From Eretmocerus hayati (Eukaryota > Arthropoda > Insecta > Hymenoptera > Aphelinidae), in NCBI GenBank assembly GCA_029851415.1, contig CM056743.1:69036186-69100185 (forward strand): DNA of 64,000 nucleotides, given 5' to 3'. The notes under the pieces are model-generated. The model worked only from the letters and a program-made list of their open reading frames with translations, made no database searches and was not told the origin of the DNA. Position numbers and translations under genes: made by a program. Shown piece after piece: positions 1-11,633 of the stretch (position 1 is its first letter; each line of letters starts with the position of its first letter).

Positions 1-605
1 CCTGTTTTGGGCCCCATCGCCGAGAATGCTGACTGGTGATGAATCTTTCAGGCATTTTCGATGTTTTCTAAACATCTGGTCTCAAGTTTTGTGGAGTTCT
101 AAATCCATTGAAACTCCCTCCAACCCACGGTAACTGCTGAACTGCGCGAATAATGGCTTCGAGCAAGATATTCTCCTGTTTTGGGCCCCATGGCTGAGGG
201 GCACTTACTGGTAATGAATTCTTTAGACATCTTCGATGTTCCCTGAACACTCGATCTCAAGTTCTGTGGAGTTCTGAATTCATCTGAACTTTCTACGACC
301 CACAGTGACGTCTGAACCGCGCGAATTATGGCTTTGAACATCAGTCCCCCCTGTTCCTGGCCCCATGGCCGAGAGTGCTGATTGGTAATGAATTCTTAGA
401 GCATCTCCCATGCTGAACGGGTACCTAATCTAGAGCTCTGTGAAGTTCTGGATCCACTGTATCTTTTACAACCCACAGTAACGTTTGAACCGCAAAGATA
501 TGACCCTACGCAGGCTCTTCTCGTGTTTTGGGCCTCATGATCGAGGTAACTGACTGGTGATTGATCTCCTAGGTATCTCTGAAGACTCATGGATACGCAG
601 ACTAT
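1..605. repeat. 174-bp tandem repeat, about 3.5 units, cut by window edge
   Basis: Units begin at about 1, 175, 350 and 522, each opening with a variant of CCTGTTTTGGGCCCCAT and containing a shared block about a GTGGAGTTCTGAATCCA core and AACCCACAGTAACG. Spacing is 172-175 bp. The units differ from one another at many positions, so this is an old or degenerate array. The array probably continues to the left of the window. No open frame is conserved between units. It is satellite-like DNA rather than a gene. Confidence 0.85.
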
Positions 606-610
606 CATAA

Positions 611-1961
611 TACAGGTTCCTTAATGCGACTGGATTATCTCCATTGCACGTCATTGTACAGAGTGTATTTAGCTCATCCTATAGTATCCCATCTCACCCT
701 GGTTCAGCTCTCGTGCAGCCTCAGGTCCAAATATCGATTTCGTTTGGATCATAGGGTCATTACTTCCATACTATTCGAGAGTAGTAAGGAAGTGTTGGAA
801 TCCCTTGTAGTTCTCAGTCCCCGCAAAACCCCGCTTATCTACAGTGTTCGCTAGCGCAAAGCTGTCTCAATTTGGGCCCATGACTCGTGATAAATTTTTC
901 TCTTCAGTAATAATCCAGTGATGGAAAAGTTATAGGAATTCAATGTGGTCTGGGAACGATTTGTAAGTTAGGGTTTGCTAGCTCCAGCTACCCAAACAAT
1001 TTCTGGATGATGCCCCAATTCCTGACCATGCAATCGTGAACGTGCGAATCGAGTCTCTGCTCCGTCGCTCATTCCGGAGCAAACGTGATTCCTTCCCACG
1101 GTCCGGTAAGCGATGACTATTTAGAATCCCTCGAACTGAAAACGTGAAGCTTGACAAGAGGCTCGATGTTGGGTGAGAACACCTTTATCATTGAGTAACC
1201 GGATGTATTGAATTACGAAGAAAAGCAAAGTACATACTCGACCCCTCCAACTCAAGTCATTACTCTCGTCTCTCTCTAGCATCGCCACTGCGCATACCAC
1301 GAAGTCACGTACACATCCAAATTCGTTGACTTTTATTCAAGTGTGAGGATGGCACCACGCATCAGTCATTGCTCATAGCAGACGAGACATACAGATTGAT
1401 TCTGTTCACAATTCGACAATTATGACGCCAAAATGAGTCGGGGATATAGTTCACAAGAATCTCAGAGCGGCTGGTTCCGTTAAAAAGATTTCGGTCCAGA
1501 CAGTCCAAGATACGCAGAGCTCATTCGGATATCCTCCCCCCTCCCAAATCCTATCCACAATCCTACTCAGTTCTCCTTTTCACTCATCTTGACCATTTTC
1601 CTCAGGCTCTTTATGGTCCCAAAGTTGGTCAACGAGAGGTTACAGCTGACAGTTCCACAGTCCGCTCATCTCAATCCTCATCGGAGGACGCGAGTATCGT
1701 GTTGTGCTCCAATCCAAAGATCGATACAATATTCAACACCCAAGATGGTCAAACTTTCGTCTTTCAAGGTAAAAGATTTATTCCCGTTATCAATCTACTT
1801 CCAGATGATTCCCCATGGGTAATAAAAGATCATTGACTCAACGAGTTTGTACGGACCGTCTAGTTCCCTGCGTTCTCCACATGACAATGCCAATGGTAGG
1901 TGACTACCCTGCTGAAAAGGTATGATAAGATCGGATACAAGAAACATCCAATATTCCTCTG
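611..1961. other. Unannotated AT-rich stretch
   Basis: No coding sequence, RNA gene or clear repeat could be supported here. Short open frames lack recognisable motifs and codon structure. Confidence 0.5.
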
Positions 1962-1969
1962 CATATGAG

Positions 1970-3379
1970 TAGTCCCACGCAGAAGCGACCTACAAAAAAG
2001 GTCATATTTCAGATCCTCCTGTTAATATTTTTATTCGATTTTATGGTATAAAATATGAACTTCCCACCACCTATGGGGTCCCGGAAAATTTTTTTGGTCC
2101 CATGGTGAGAATTTCCGAGAATAAAGTAAAATACATTTCTGTTGGATTCTAGCAGAATTTTTCCACTAAAATGCAAATGAGTCAAGTTCACTTAGAGATA
2201 GAGACATGCAGTTTACGGCATTCAAAACGTCTCTCAAGGACCTATCAAAATCGCTAGTGAAGAGATGATTTTGAGGTCATGGGTGGCGTGCACGAGCAAA
2301 AGTGTAAAAACCACTGAACAGTGAATTGCTCACTTTCATTTTCAATTCCTGGGAATCACATATTTGATCCGAAATTTTGTGTTCTTTTGGGAATAAATAG
2401 TCCCGATATCTTCTTTCGCCGTCTGAGGCCTGTTTTCTTCCAATTTTCGCAAACCTGTTTGTCAGGCAGTTTGGGATTATCTGTTCACTGCGCATGCGCA
2501 GGGATTTGGACTCTTGAAACCCATTCTATTGGGAAGCCAAGAAAATTTCCTTCAAGATGACCACTTGACGAAGTCCATTTCATCAATTCGGCTCGGTACT
2601 ACAACGTTTGAAGAACCACCGAATCTCGATAACTACCAAGAGGTTGGTCGGCGCCACCACGACAACAGTAGAAAAATCCGGGCCCGATATATCGTTTGCT
2701 TATCGACGCACTCGAGCTGAAGCTTCATCTTTCGTAGGCTGTAACTCCGGGCCTAATTGATGAGATTGATATCATCAGGTCATGATTTTGAAGGGGATTT
2801 GCTTGGCTTTCTAATGAAATCAGTTTCAAGAGTCCAAATTCCTGCGCAAGCGCAATGAGCAGACGATTTCAAACTGCCTAGGAGTTAGGTTTACGAAGAT
2901 TCGAAAAAACAGGCCTTAGACGGCGGGAAAGGAAATCGGGACCAACCTTTTCTGAAAAAGCACAAAATGTAACATCAGATGTGTGATTTCCAGGAATTAG
3001 GAGGAATAGGCAACTGAGGAATTCACTGTTTAGTGATTTGTAACTTTTTGCTCGTACAGGCTACCCGTGACTTCAAAATGGGCTTTTTCATAGCGATTCC
3101 GATAGGTTCTCAAAAGTTGTTTGAATACCGTAAATTGCATGTCTTCATCTGTGAGCAAACTCGACTTATTTGCATGTTAGTGGGAAAAAGCTGCGAGAAT
3201 TTGAGAAAAATGTATTCTACTCCATTTTCGGAATTTCTCGCCATGGTATCAGGAAAAAATTTTGGGACCCCATAGGAGATGTAAATTTTGTAGTCTGTAC
3301 CATAGAATCGAATAAAAATGTTAACAAAGGGATCTGAGACAAGACCCTTTTTCGTAGGTCGCTTCCGAGTGGAACAACT
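1970..3379. mobile_element. Foldback element family FB-A, copy 1
   Basis: The whole 1.41-kb segment is one large imperfect palindrome centred near 2675: the left arm (about 1970-2600) is the reverse complement of the right arm (about 2750-3379). Ends start TAGTCCCACGCAGAAGCGACC and match the right end in reverse. It is flanked by CATATGAG (1962-1969) and CATATGTG (3380-3387), a one-mismatch 8-bp target-site duplication. Eight-bp duplications are typical of hAT and P superfamilies, but no transposase is present. A conserved internal landmark is GCGCATGCGC on each arm. A second copy lies inside the BEL element and a diverged relative at 33599. It is therefore a non-autonomous element moved by an unknown transposase. 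Confidence 0.85.
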
Positions 3380-3399
3380 CATATGTGAGACACGTTCTC

Positions 3400-3830
3400 C
3401 GAGATTCGACTGGATTGGATTCAGCTTATCCCAGTCAATGCTTGGAAACGATAATCCGCTCTCATCCGTTCCAATCGTATAAATCAGAATTGGTTGATAC
3501 GACTCAATCCCTCTCAATGTCAGTATATTGTATGAAGATCTCGATGAGCTTGCCCGTTTCAATCCGCACCCATCCGGATGAATCTAATTCTATATGGCTT
3601 GACTCTGAGGAATAGAGCTACTCTCATACGATTCAATCCAATCCGATGCCAATATGTTTGATTAAAATCTCGAAGCTGGTGCTCTCGATTAGTTCGGATC
3701 AATTCAACTCTATCCGTCTCAATTCTGTGAATTAGAACTGCTCCAATGCGATTCAATCCGATTCTATCCAAACCAATCCGGATCGATCAGGTATCGGTTC
3801 CAATCCCGAGGATTGGAACTGCTCTCATAC
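3400..3830. repeat. Degenerate tandem repeats rich in GATTCAATCC
   Basis: Blocks resembling GAATTAGAACTGCTCTCATACG followed by ATTCAATCCRATYC recur around 3605, 3727 and 3808 with irregular spacing (about 80-120 bp). Isolated similar words recur near 4300 and 4380. No coding potential is seen. Confidence 0.5.
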
Positions 3831-4463
3831 GATATAGTGATGTTTCCATCAATTCACTCTACTCTCGGAACACTTCCAGACAGTTTGGATATGAAATAGG
3901 ACCAGTTCATCACCCAACACAATTTCGTATATTTTATACACATGAGCACCATATCCTTGCATTTACAACTTATCGAGTCGTAACACTAAACGCACACATT
4001 TTATGACTAACGCACTAGTGATCGTGTTGTCTGGCTTGTATACGAACCGAGTACGCAGTTCGTCGATTGCGAGAGAGGAAATATACGTCTTCCTCATCTG
4101 AACTGATGGGTTCCCACAAAATGCCATCGAGCAGTAGATGACGTATTAATAGTATTGTTGTTGACTCTTGCAACAAGGCTTTAATCCATTCTTATCCCAC
4201 AAGGCCGTATTGGTGCTCGGACACTCTATCAGATGGGACGTTCCCATCCCAGAACGTTCCCATGGCAGATTAACAGTGAAGGATATGGACTGCTCAATCC
4301 GGTTCAATGCTGATTCTATCCGCTCTTCCGAACTGGCTCAATGTGTGTACTGGGTATGAGCAGCTGGATCCTATCTGATCTAATGCACTCTTTCTATCCG
4401 ACTGAATCTGAGTCAATCCACTTCTAATGCTACAACAGTGGATGAGAGCCGACATTCAAGATA
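3831..4463. other. Unannotated stretch
   Basis: Nothing beyond scattered words of the preceding repeat is supported. Confidence 0.4.
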
Positions 4464-4625
4464 CAGTCCACCTGTTTATAACGACCTCGGCCATAACGAG
4501 AACTCGGTTATAACGAGCAAATTTCGGAATTTTGGTTGGCTGCCATAGTAAGTCGATGAGAGAAGCCTCGGTTGTAACGACCTCAGCTATAACGAGACCT
4601 CGGTTATAACGAGCGAAAATTTCTA
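4464..4625. repeat. TATAACGAG motif cluster, possible pogo/Tigger-type end
   Basis: The segment starts TA|CAGTCCACCTG and contains at least five copies of the word TATAACGAG or close variants (CTCGGTTATAACGAG). A CAGT start after TA, followed by TATAACG words, recalls terminal regions of pogo/Tigger elements. No matching opposite end and no transposase were found, so this would be a one-sided relic. The assignment is tentative. Confidence 0.35.
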
Positions 4626-5102
4626 GGAATTTAGATTCATACCTTCCTTATAGCGAGCAAACATGATCTCGATATCAAACTATAGGTAATTCTGAGCTCC
4701 CATACCGTATGTAAGCACGAGGCCTACAAGCAATGTCTCAGTATCATTCCAAGTTGCAAAATGAGCACAAGAAAAAGAAAAGCGTTCACTATAGGTGATT
4801 AAGTTGACATCATAAAAACATTGCAACAAAGACAGAAAGATGCTGAATTGTGCAAAATCCAAACTCTGCCACTCATTCAGACGCATCGTCGGCCCTAGGA
4901 ACTCTGAACAATTTTTACCTCGCAAATGAAAATGGAGACGATGAGTTTTTCTATCATTGCTCCAAATTTAAAAGCCTGCTTCAAGATCATAAATATCGAT
5001 CTAAAAAACCAACATCAATCTCTGACTTCATTTCAAAAGCTCTCTCGTAATTCTATGACTCATGACTCTTCAATGTTTCATCCTAATGTAATTCATTCCA
5101 TT
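4626..5102. other. Unannotated stretch left of the BEL element
   Basis: AT-rich, no supported gene. Ends in the GATTA target duplication of the BEL element. Confidence 0.4.
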
Positions 5103-5107
5103 GATTA
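5103..5107. repeat. Target-site duplication GATTA, left copy
   Basis: GATTA immediately precedes the TG of the left LTR and recurs at 16995-16999 directly after the CA of the right LTR. It marks the original insertion point. Confidence 0.9.
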
Positions 5108-5431
5108 TGTTTATGAGCGGGGTTGGATTCAGGTGAATGCAGAATGAACTAGAGGAGAGGTTTAATTGAACTGTTCGCAAAACTATATTGAGCAATATGA
5201 TACATGCTCGAGGTGGTGGAGAGTGTGCGTACTGTTCGCGATCCACAAGAAGACTGACTGAATCGGAGCAGAGCGGGAGGCCTATAGCCGAGCGGCTGAA
5301 TGTCTATATATATATACTGCAGTCGGTTCTACTGCCGGTTGAGCATCTAATGCCACTTGACGGCTTAGCTAATGTGTGCGTGAATGTATGTGTGCTGCCG
5401 CGGACATTGTTTGATCGGTGCTACATAAAAA
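5108..5431 (-). repeat. BEL 3' LTR (324 bp)
   Basis: Plus-strand reading starts TGTTTATGAGCGGGG and ends GTGCTACATAAAAA. It is near-identical to 16659-16994, differing mainly in a shorter TA tract at about 5307-5318. On the coding (minus) strand it lies downstream of integrase and so is the 3' LTR. Confidence 0.95.
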
Positions 5432-5444
5432 TCCTCCCACCTCG
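5432..5444 (-). other. Polypurine tract
   Basis: On the minus strand CGAGGTGGGAGGAT abuts the start of the 3' LTR, the expected position for priming of plus-strand cDNA synthesis. Confidence 0.7.
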
Positions 5445-5633
5445 AGAAAAAAAAGAATAGATTTCATTGAAATGAACAAAGGATTTCATAAAAGTGTGGA
5501 AAATTAAGAGTTCACTTGTAGTGGAAAATATAGAGTCATTATTCAATTTCATCTGGAGGGAATAATCCAAACTGTTCACTGATTTCAAGAAAAAAAACGA
5601 AAAATCCATAAATTCTGAGCAACACTGCACAGA

Positions 5634-6353
5634 TCACTCTTCATCTCCACTTTGTGGATGAAATAATTTCATCAACTTCACAATCGGTCGATCCAGGATG
5701 GTGGTAGCTGTGCGCACCTGCACAACTCGAACAATCCCATCTTTTCCAGGGAGTGTCTTGATTATTCGGCCCAGTGGCCATCTGGATGGTGGCGTTATTT
5801 CGTTTCTCACTGAAACCAGGTCACCTTCAGCAAAGTTAGGTTGTACTGAGGTCCACTTATTTCGTTTATGGAGCGTATGGAGATACTGGTGCGACCAACG
5901 TTCCCAAAGTTGTTGGACCATTTGTGTGATGATCTTCCAGCGTCGTAGAGGTGACCCTTTGTCATTGGTAACTCTGTCCTTGACTATTAGTAGGGATGGC
6001 TCTCCTATCAGAAAATGGGCAGGTGTGAGAGCCTGTAGATCAGGAGGGTCATTGCTGAGGGGCATGAGAGGCCGAGAGTTGAGGCATGCCTCCACTTGAT
6101 TAAGGACTGTTGTGAATTCCTCAAAGGTGAGTATTGTTTCTCCCACTACCCTCTTTAGGTGATGTTTCACTGCCTTGACCCCCGCTTCCCAAATTCCTCT
6201 AAAATGTGGGGCGGATGGTGGATTAAAACGCCACTTTGTCCCCAAATTGCTAAGGGATTGGGAAATGAAATTGGAGTAGGGTGAATTTTTGGTGAACATT
6301 TTTCTAAGTTCGGCATCTGCTCCTACCAAATTCTGACCTTGATCACTTATGAG
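5634..6353 (-). pseudogene. BEL integrase, C-terminal half after nested insertion
   Basis: Reading minus strand from the insertion at 6353, the frame starts ELLISDQGQNLVGADAEL, in which the D of SDQG is the second catalytic aspartate. The glutamate of the D,D,E triad sits in GIWEAGVKAVK about 51 residues later. A basic C-terminal region with FAEGDLVSVRNE, PSRWPLGRI and a final VVQVRT block is typical of the BEL/Pao integrase tail. The reading frame ends at 5634, about 200 bp before the 3' LTR. The first residues read from the apparent start belong to the inserted foldback end, not to the integrase. The other half of the gene is at 10659-11633. Confidence 0.92.
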
Positions 6354-8909
6354 TAGTTCCACGCGAAAGCGACCCACGAAAAAGGGTCATGTCTCAGATC
6401 TTTTTGTCAACATTCTTATTTGATTCTTTGGTACAAAATATGAACTTTTCACTACCTATGGGGTCCCAAAAAAATCTTTTGGTCCCATGGCGAGAATTTT
6501 CGAAAATGAAGTAAAATACATTTTCTTAGAATTCTAGCAGCTTTTTTGCACTAAAATGCGAATAAGTCGAGTTTGCTCTCATATAAAGATATGCGGTTCG
6601 CGGAAGTCGAAAGGTCTTTCAAAAACCTATCAAAATCGCTATCAAAGAGTTGTTTCTGGGGTTATGGGCAGCCTGTACGAGCAAAAGTGTAAAAATCACT
6701 AAACAGTGAGTTTCTCAGTTGCCTTTTTTTTTCAATTTCTGAAAATCACATATGTGATGTAAAATTTTGTGTCCTTCCAGAAAAAAGTGGTCGTGATTCC
6801 CTTTTCCGACGCCTAAGGCCTGTTTCTTCAAATTTTCGCAAACCTAATTTTAGGCAGTTTGGAATTGTCTGTTTACTGCGCATGCGCAGGAACTTGGACT
6901 GTTAGAACCAATTCTATTGGGAAGCCAAGAAAATTTCCTTCAAAATGACCACTCGGCAAAGTCAATTTCATCAATTTGACTCGGAGTTACAGCCTACAAA
7001 AGATGAAGCTTCAGCTCGAGTGCGTCAATAGGCAAACGATACATCGGGCCAGAGATCGTGCCCGGATTTTCCTACTATTGTCGCGGTGTCTCCGATCCAC
7101 CTCTTGTTGATGATCGAGATTCGGTGGTCTTTCAAACGTTGTAGCTCCGAGCCAAATTGATGAAATTGACTTTGCCAAGTGGTCATTTTAAAGGAAATTT
7201 TCTTGGCTTCCCAATGGAATTGGTTCTAACAGTCCAAATTCCTGCGCATGCGCAGCAAACAGACAATTCCAAACTGCCTAAGAAATAGGTTTGCGAAAAT
7301 TTGAAGAAACAGGCCTTCGGACGTCGGAAAAGGAAATTGGGACCACTTTTTTCTGGAAGAACACACAATTTTACTTCAAATATGTGATTTCCGAAAATTG
7401 AAAGAAATAGGCAAGTGAGAAATTCACTGTTTAGTAATTTTTACACTTTTGCTCGTACAGGCTGCCCATAAACTCAAAAACAATTTTTTTAATAGCGATT
7501 TTGATAGGTTTTTGAAAGACCTTCTGAATGCCGCAAACCGCATATCTTCATCTCGGAGCAAACTCGACTTATTCGCATCTTAGTGAAAAACAGCTGCTAG
7601 AATTTTAAGAAAATCAAGAGGCGCGATAGCGCCTCGCTGGCGCGTATGAGCAGACAAAAAATCGAGCGCGCGAGGCGCTGTGCCTTATATACTTTGAATG
7701 GGGGGTTTCTTAACCTCACACATTTTTCCCACCTTACTTATTTCAACCACCCGGGTGCACAAACATCTCCTGCCTCTCTATTCAGCGCTGTTTCAATACG
7801 GACTCACTATTAGTGTCATCAATTTTCCGATTCTGACCATTGGGACTTTTATTTCGCTTCGCCAAATTTCACCACCTCAAGAAAATTATCCATTCGATTT
7901 GTTTAGACCTCGAATGCAGCTTCGATCGATTTGTTTAGACCCTCGACCGCACAGCTTCGATTCGAGAGTTGTCGACGAGCGAGTGAGAGTGTGAGAGAGA
8001 GAGGAGAGAGAGAAGATCCGTCTGCTTTGTTTACATCGCCAATGCTGCAATCTCAATTAGTGCATACATTATCTTGTTTGGACAAAATAGATGCAAAATG
8101 TGTATGTTTTCATGGAAAAAGCAGCTATTGAGAGTTGGGTATTCTTAAACGCGGTATATTGTGGAAACCTGTGCATATGTATGCTGGGATTCTTTGCCCC
8201 ATCAGATTATGAGTTTATAGATGCAACTTTGAAGTCTTGTATGTGATGCAGTACTAAATGTCTTCAGAAGAATCAAGGAGCGTTTGCCAAGTACATGCGA
8301 ATATGGCTTTGAGGTCTAATAAGTCACTTCATCTGCGTTAATACTTGTGATATTGCTTTCCAGGTTATTTTTTCTAAACATTCAGTCAAAAGTTGGATGG
8401 GAAGTTTCAGTGATTGATTATATGTTATTACATGCATACTCTGAATAATCTAAATGAATAGAGATTGAGGAGTCATTATCTTACTCTTGGTCTATTAATA
8501 TTACAACCTAGAGTCGATATAGCTGTGAGGACCAGACAATACATTTTATTATTTTGACTGCTCCTGAGCTGATTTTGAGTTTTATTCATTGGTGTCATTA
8601 AGTAAGAAGCTTGAGAGCTGGTATAAGACAATAAATATTGGCAAGTGGTCAAGCGCATTTGATAGAACTACCACACACTTCCACAATCTTTCAGATTCAG
8701 ATTAACAACTCTTTCATCAGCACAATCATACATGCAACTCATGGGTCCATTTAGTATTACTAACAAGTTCTAGCAGAGTTATTGCTGCTCCAAGAAAGTT
8801 TGAAATCATGTGTTGTGATTCATGAGTTGAGATGTGATGTGAAGAAGATATCCAAGCGCTCCATAAGATGGGAATATGGGTTTCTGGACTTTATAGGAGT
8901 TGAAACTTG

Positions 8910-9450
8910 AAATTCTGCTCACAACTTTTGACTATCAGGGAATCAAATATTTATATAGGGTAGCAAAACCTATGTCACTCAAATTTTCTTGTCACCAAAG
9001 TTGACTTGGAACGGCTTTTGCTCCTCTTGTATTATTCCTCAATACTATTTCACTCCAAATATTGATATCATGTTTGCAACAGGGATATATTAATCTTCTG
9101 GCTCAAAAACATATCCTGAACAATGAGGAATCAGGAAATTTCTAATCACAATCATAACATCCCAACTTTCACTCTCAATGAAGAATGTTTAATATTGTTC
9201 AAGCATTGATGTTATGATTGTGATAAGGAAATTTTCTAATTTCTTATAAATGAGGTGAGTTCTAGAATGAGATGAAGAGAAATGTCAAAATATAGAATCA
9301 ATACTTGGGTGGAATAATATTTGGGAATTTCTCAAGTATATCAAGAGCCGCTCCAAGTCAACTTGATCAAAAAGATGATCTGAGTGAAATAACAATTTAT
9401 ATTCTAGAGGGATATGTGATTAACAGATTCTCAAAAGCTGTGATCAGATG
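8910..9450. repeat. Imperfect long inverted repeat centred near 9180
   Basis: Segments such as GTTGACTTGGAACGGCT (about 9000) recur inverted as AGCCGCTCCAAGTCAAC (about 9350). A 17-bp perfect pair ATCACAATCATAACATC/GATGTTATGATTGTGAT lies near the centre (about 9155 and 9208). The arms have diverged considerably, implying an old foldback structure. Confidence 0.7.
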
Positions 9451-9500
9451 AGGAAGTTGATTCCTTCGTTTTGATTTTCATAAGAAAGAAATTAGATCCT

Positions 9501-10480
9501 TCCCCCCTCCATTCACTCTTTTCAAAAGTATAACTAGGCGAGTATGAGTTTGTTCCTCAAAATTTATTGATTTTTATCAGGTTTTCACAGTAGAAATGAT
9601 GATTGATTCAATTCAGCTGTATTACATAGTTTCAACTCTTGAAAGGAATGAAATCAAAGGAACTATGTCGGGTATTTCTGTAAGTTTGAGAGACCAACCA
9701 TTTTCCGGGCAAAATACTTATGGCATTGTTTCAACTCGTGAAAGGGATGAAATGAATAAGAAATCATGTCGAGAGTTTTTCGAACAAGTTTGATTGTATA
9801 AGGTGATGGATTTCGGAAATTTTGCACGGTCTTTCTTATTCGTTGATTATTAAAACCAGAACTTGAATGAGAAAAATTGAAGAAGTCAAGTATAGTTGAT
9901 TAAAGAATCACGCTAATTATTCTCGAAACTGTAGATTTTTCTTTGAAAATGTGGAGCGAATAATCACTCGTTGCTCTCTCATGTATTATATGAACTATCA
10001 TATAAGAGCGACGAGTGATTATTCGCTCCACATTTTCAAAGAAAAATCTACAGTTTCGAGAATAATTAGCGTGATTCTTCAATCAACTATACTTGACTTC
10101 TTCAATTCTTCTCATTCAAAATTTGGTTTCAATAATCAACGAATAAGAAAGACCGTGCAAAATTTCCGAAATCCATCACCTTATACAATCAAACTTGTTC
10201 GAAAAACTCTCGACATGCTTTCTTATTCATTTCATCCCTTTCACGAGTTGAAACAATGCATAAGTATTTTGCCCGGGAAATGGTTGGTCTCTCAAACTTT
10301 CAGAAATACTCGACATAGTTCCTTTGATATCATTCCTTCCAAGAGTTGAAACTATGTAATACAGCTGAATCGAATCAATCATCATTTTTGCTGTGGAAAC
10401 CTGATAAAAATCAATGAATTTTGAGGAACAAACTCATACTCGCCAAATTATACTTTTGGAAAAAGTGAATGGAGGGGGGG
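9501..10480. repeat. 980-bp near-perfect palindrome
   Basis: Left arm 9501-about 9975 and right arm about 10007-10480 are reverse complements with only scattered substitutions and a few short indels, around a spacer of roughly 30 bp centred at 9991. The outermost sequence is CCCCCCTCCATTCACT. The arms hold no credible protein; open frames in them are mirrored on both strands. The high arm identity points to recent formation or gene-conversion homogenisation. It could be a foldback transposon of its own that forms the end of the surrounding insertion. Confidence 0.92.
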
Positions 10481-10658
10481 ATGTATTTTACTACATTTTC
10501 AAAAATTCTCGCCATGGGACCAAAACTTTCTTTTGGGACCCCATAGGTAGTGGAAAGTTCATATTTTGTACCATAGAATCGAATAAGGGTGTTAACAAAA
10601 CGATCTGAGACATGACCCTTTTTCGTGGGTTGCTTCCAAATGGAAATACTCTTATGAG

Positions 10659-11633
10659 AAGCTCACAAGGTCCTCGTCTTGCCGTGAATCTGTCGAACGT
10701 GGCTAGATACGATTCTGTAGTGTAATCGGAGACAGCTTCAAGGTGAATTGCTTTTGTGCAAAGACAAATGAAAATAATGAAATAACCCTTGTAGGAAATT
10801 TGTCCGCGAATGCGTGAAGCTAGCAACTTAAATGGACCTGCGTAATCTACACCTCATTCCTTAAATGGACGCGTAGGCAGTACCCGTTCTTGAGGTAGAG
10901 CTGCCATCATTTGATACTGCGGAGGAGCTCTGTATCTTTGACAACTGGTGCAATTATCAATAATAACTTTCACTGCACTTTTCCCTCGAATAATCCAGAA
11001 CATTTGTCTGCTAGTAGGAAGAGTCAGTTGAGTACCACTGTGCAACGTGATGTGATGAAAATATCGAATCAAGAGCTCCGTCAGAGTAGATTTTGTAGGT
11101 AAGATAACGGGAAATTTCTCATCGTCACATAGATCTGAATTTTTGATTCTGCTACCTTCTCTCAACAAATTGTCCTTCAGCACGGGGTTCAAGGATTTCA
11201 AGGCATTTGCTTTAGGTAGAATTTTGCCTTCTTGCAGCATTTTATATTCAAACGGAAAATAAGCTAACTGAGTAAGATAGCTCATGACAAGTTTAGCGTG
11301 GCGAATTTCACTGCTGTCTATGAGCTGATCTGAACGAACAGGTAACTGGCTGATAACGCATGAGACTTTGTCTTTGAGAGACGTTCTATTCACGATTCTT
11401 GAAATAAATCTCATAATATATACAGTGATTCTAATCAGTTTGGTGGAAGAAGAGTACCGTTTCATCAGATCCCAAATTTGAATCTTCGGAGTCTCTGAAG
11501 TTATGGTATTCACAGATACTTGAACGTTTTCATTAGTCGACTTCTCTGGATTGGTGGAAAAATTCAAATCGACATAACCTGTTAGACTCCAATGGCAATT
11601 GTGTTCTCGCAAGTCGGGGGTCCCTCCCAACAC
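10659..11633 (-). pseudogene. BEL RNase H end, integrase zinc-binding domain and first part of integrase core
   Basis: This frame continues the polyprotein after a frameshift near 11600. It includes the HHCC zinc-binding region (YFHHITLHSGTQLTLPTSR then CTSCQRYRA), then PTRPFKE, an in-frame TGA (10854-10856), then GVDYAGPFKLLASRIRG with the first catalytic aspartate (VDYAG), FICLCTKAIHLEAVSD and FTARRGPCELLI. At that point the FB-A insertion breaks the gene. The residues either side of the TGA fit the family pattern PF..SGVDYAGP, so a single nonsense change is the likeliest explanation. The rest of the core resumes at 6353 on the far side of the insertion. Confidence 0.92.

Larger units (their letters stand above)
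7615..10480. mobile_element. Unclassified 2.9-kb insertion inside FB-A copy 2
   Basis: The FB-A right arm stops at AAGAAAAT (7607-7614) and resumes at ATGTATTTTAC (10481), leaving an AT shared at both junctions. The insert opens with a GC-rich hairpin (GAGGCGC-GATA-GCGCCTC at 7619-7636) and further GCGCG-rich sequence to about 7680, then AT-rich DNA. It ends in a large palindrome. The two ends are not inverted repeats of each other. A Helitron-like origin was considered because of the terminal hairpin and A/T junction, but the diagnostic CTRR end is missing. No coding sequence is supported. Confidence 0.6.
6354..10650. mobile_element. Foldback element FB-A, copy 2, itself interrupted
   Basis: Ends TAGTTCCACGCGAAAGCGACC (left) and the matching inverted sequence at 10620-10650 (right) are flanked by a perfect 8-bp duplication CTTATGAG (6346-6353 and 10651-10658). 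The duplication lies inside the integrase codons for LLI. Without its inner insertion (7615-10480) the element is about 1.43 kb and palindromic throughout, collinear with copy 1. CTTATGAG fits the hAT target consensus nTnnnnAn. It carries no transposase. Its presence within the BEL integrase dates it as younger than the BEL insertion. Confidence 0.9.

Noticed and set aside
5698..6099. 133-residue plus-strand frame
   Set aside because: Antisense shadow of the BEL integrase.
9596..10349. Open frames within the 980-bp palindrome (for example 9951-10349) as genes
   Set aside because: They cross the symmetry centre, are mirrored on the opposite strand and contain no motif.
7615..10480. Helitron or Helentron
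   Set aside because: A terminal hairpin and A/T junction are present, but there is no CTRR end, no Rep/helicase and the far end is a large palindrome; left unclassified.
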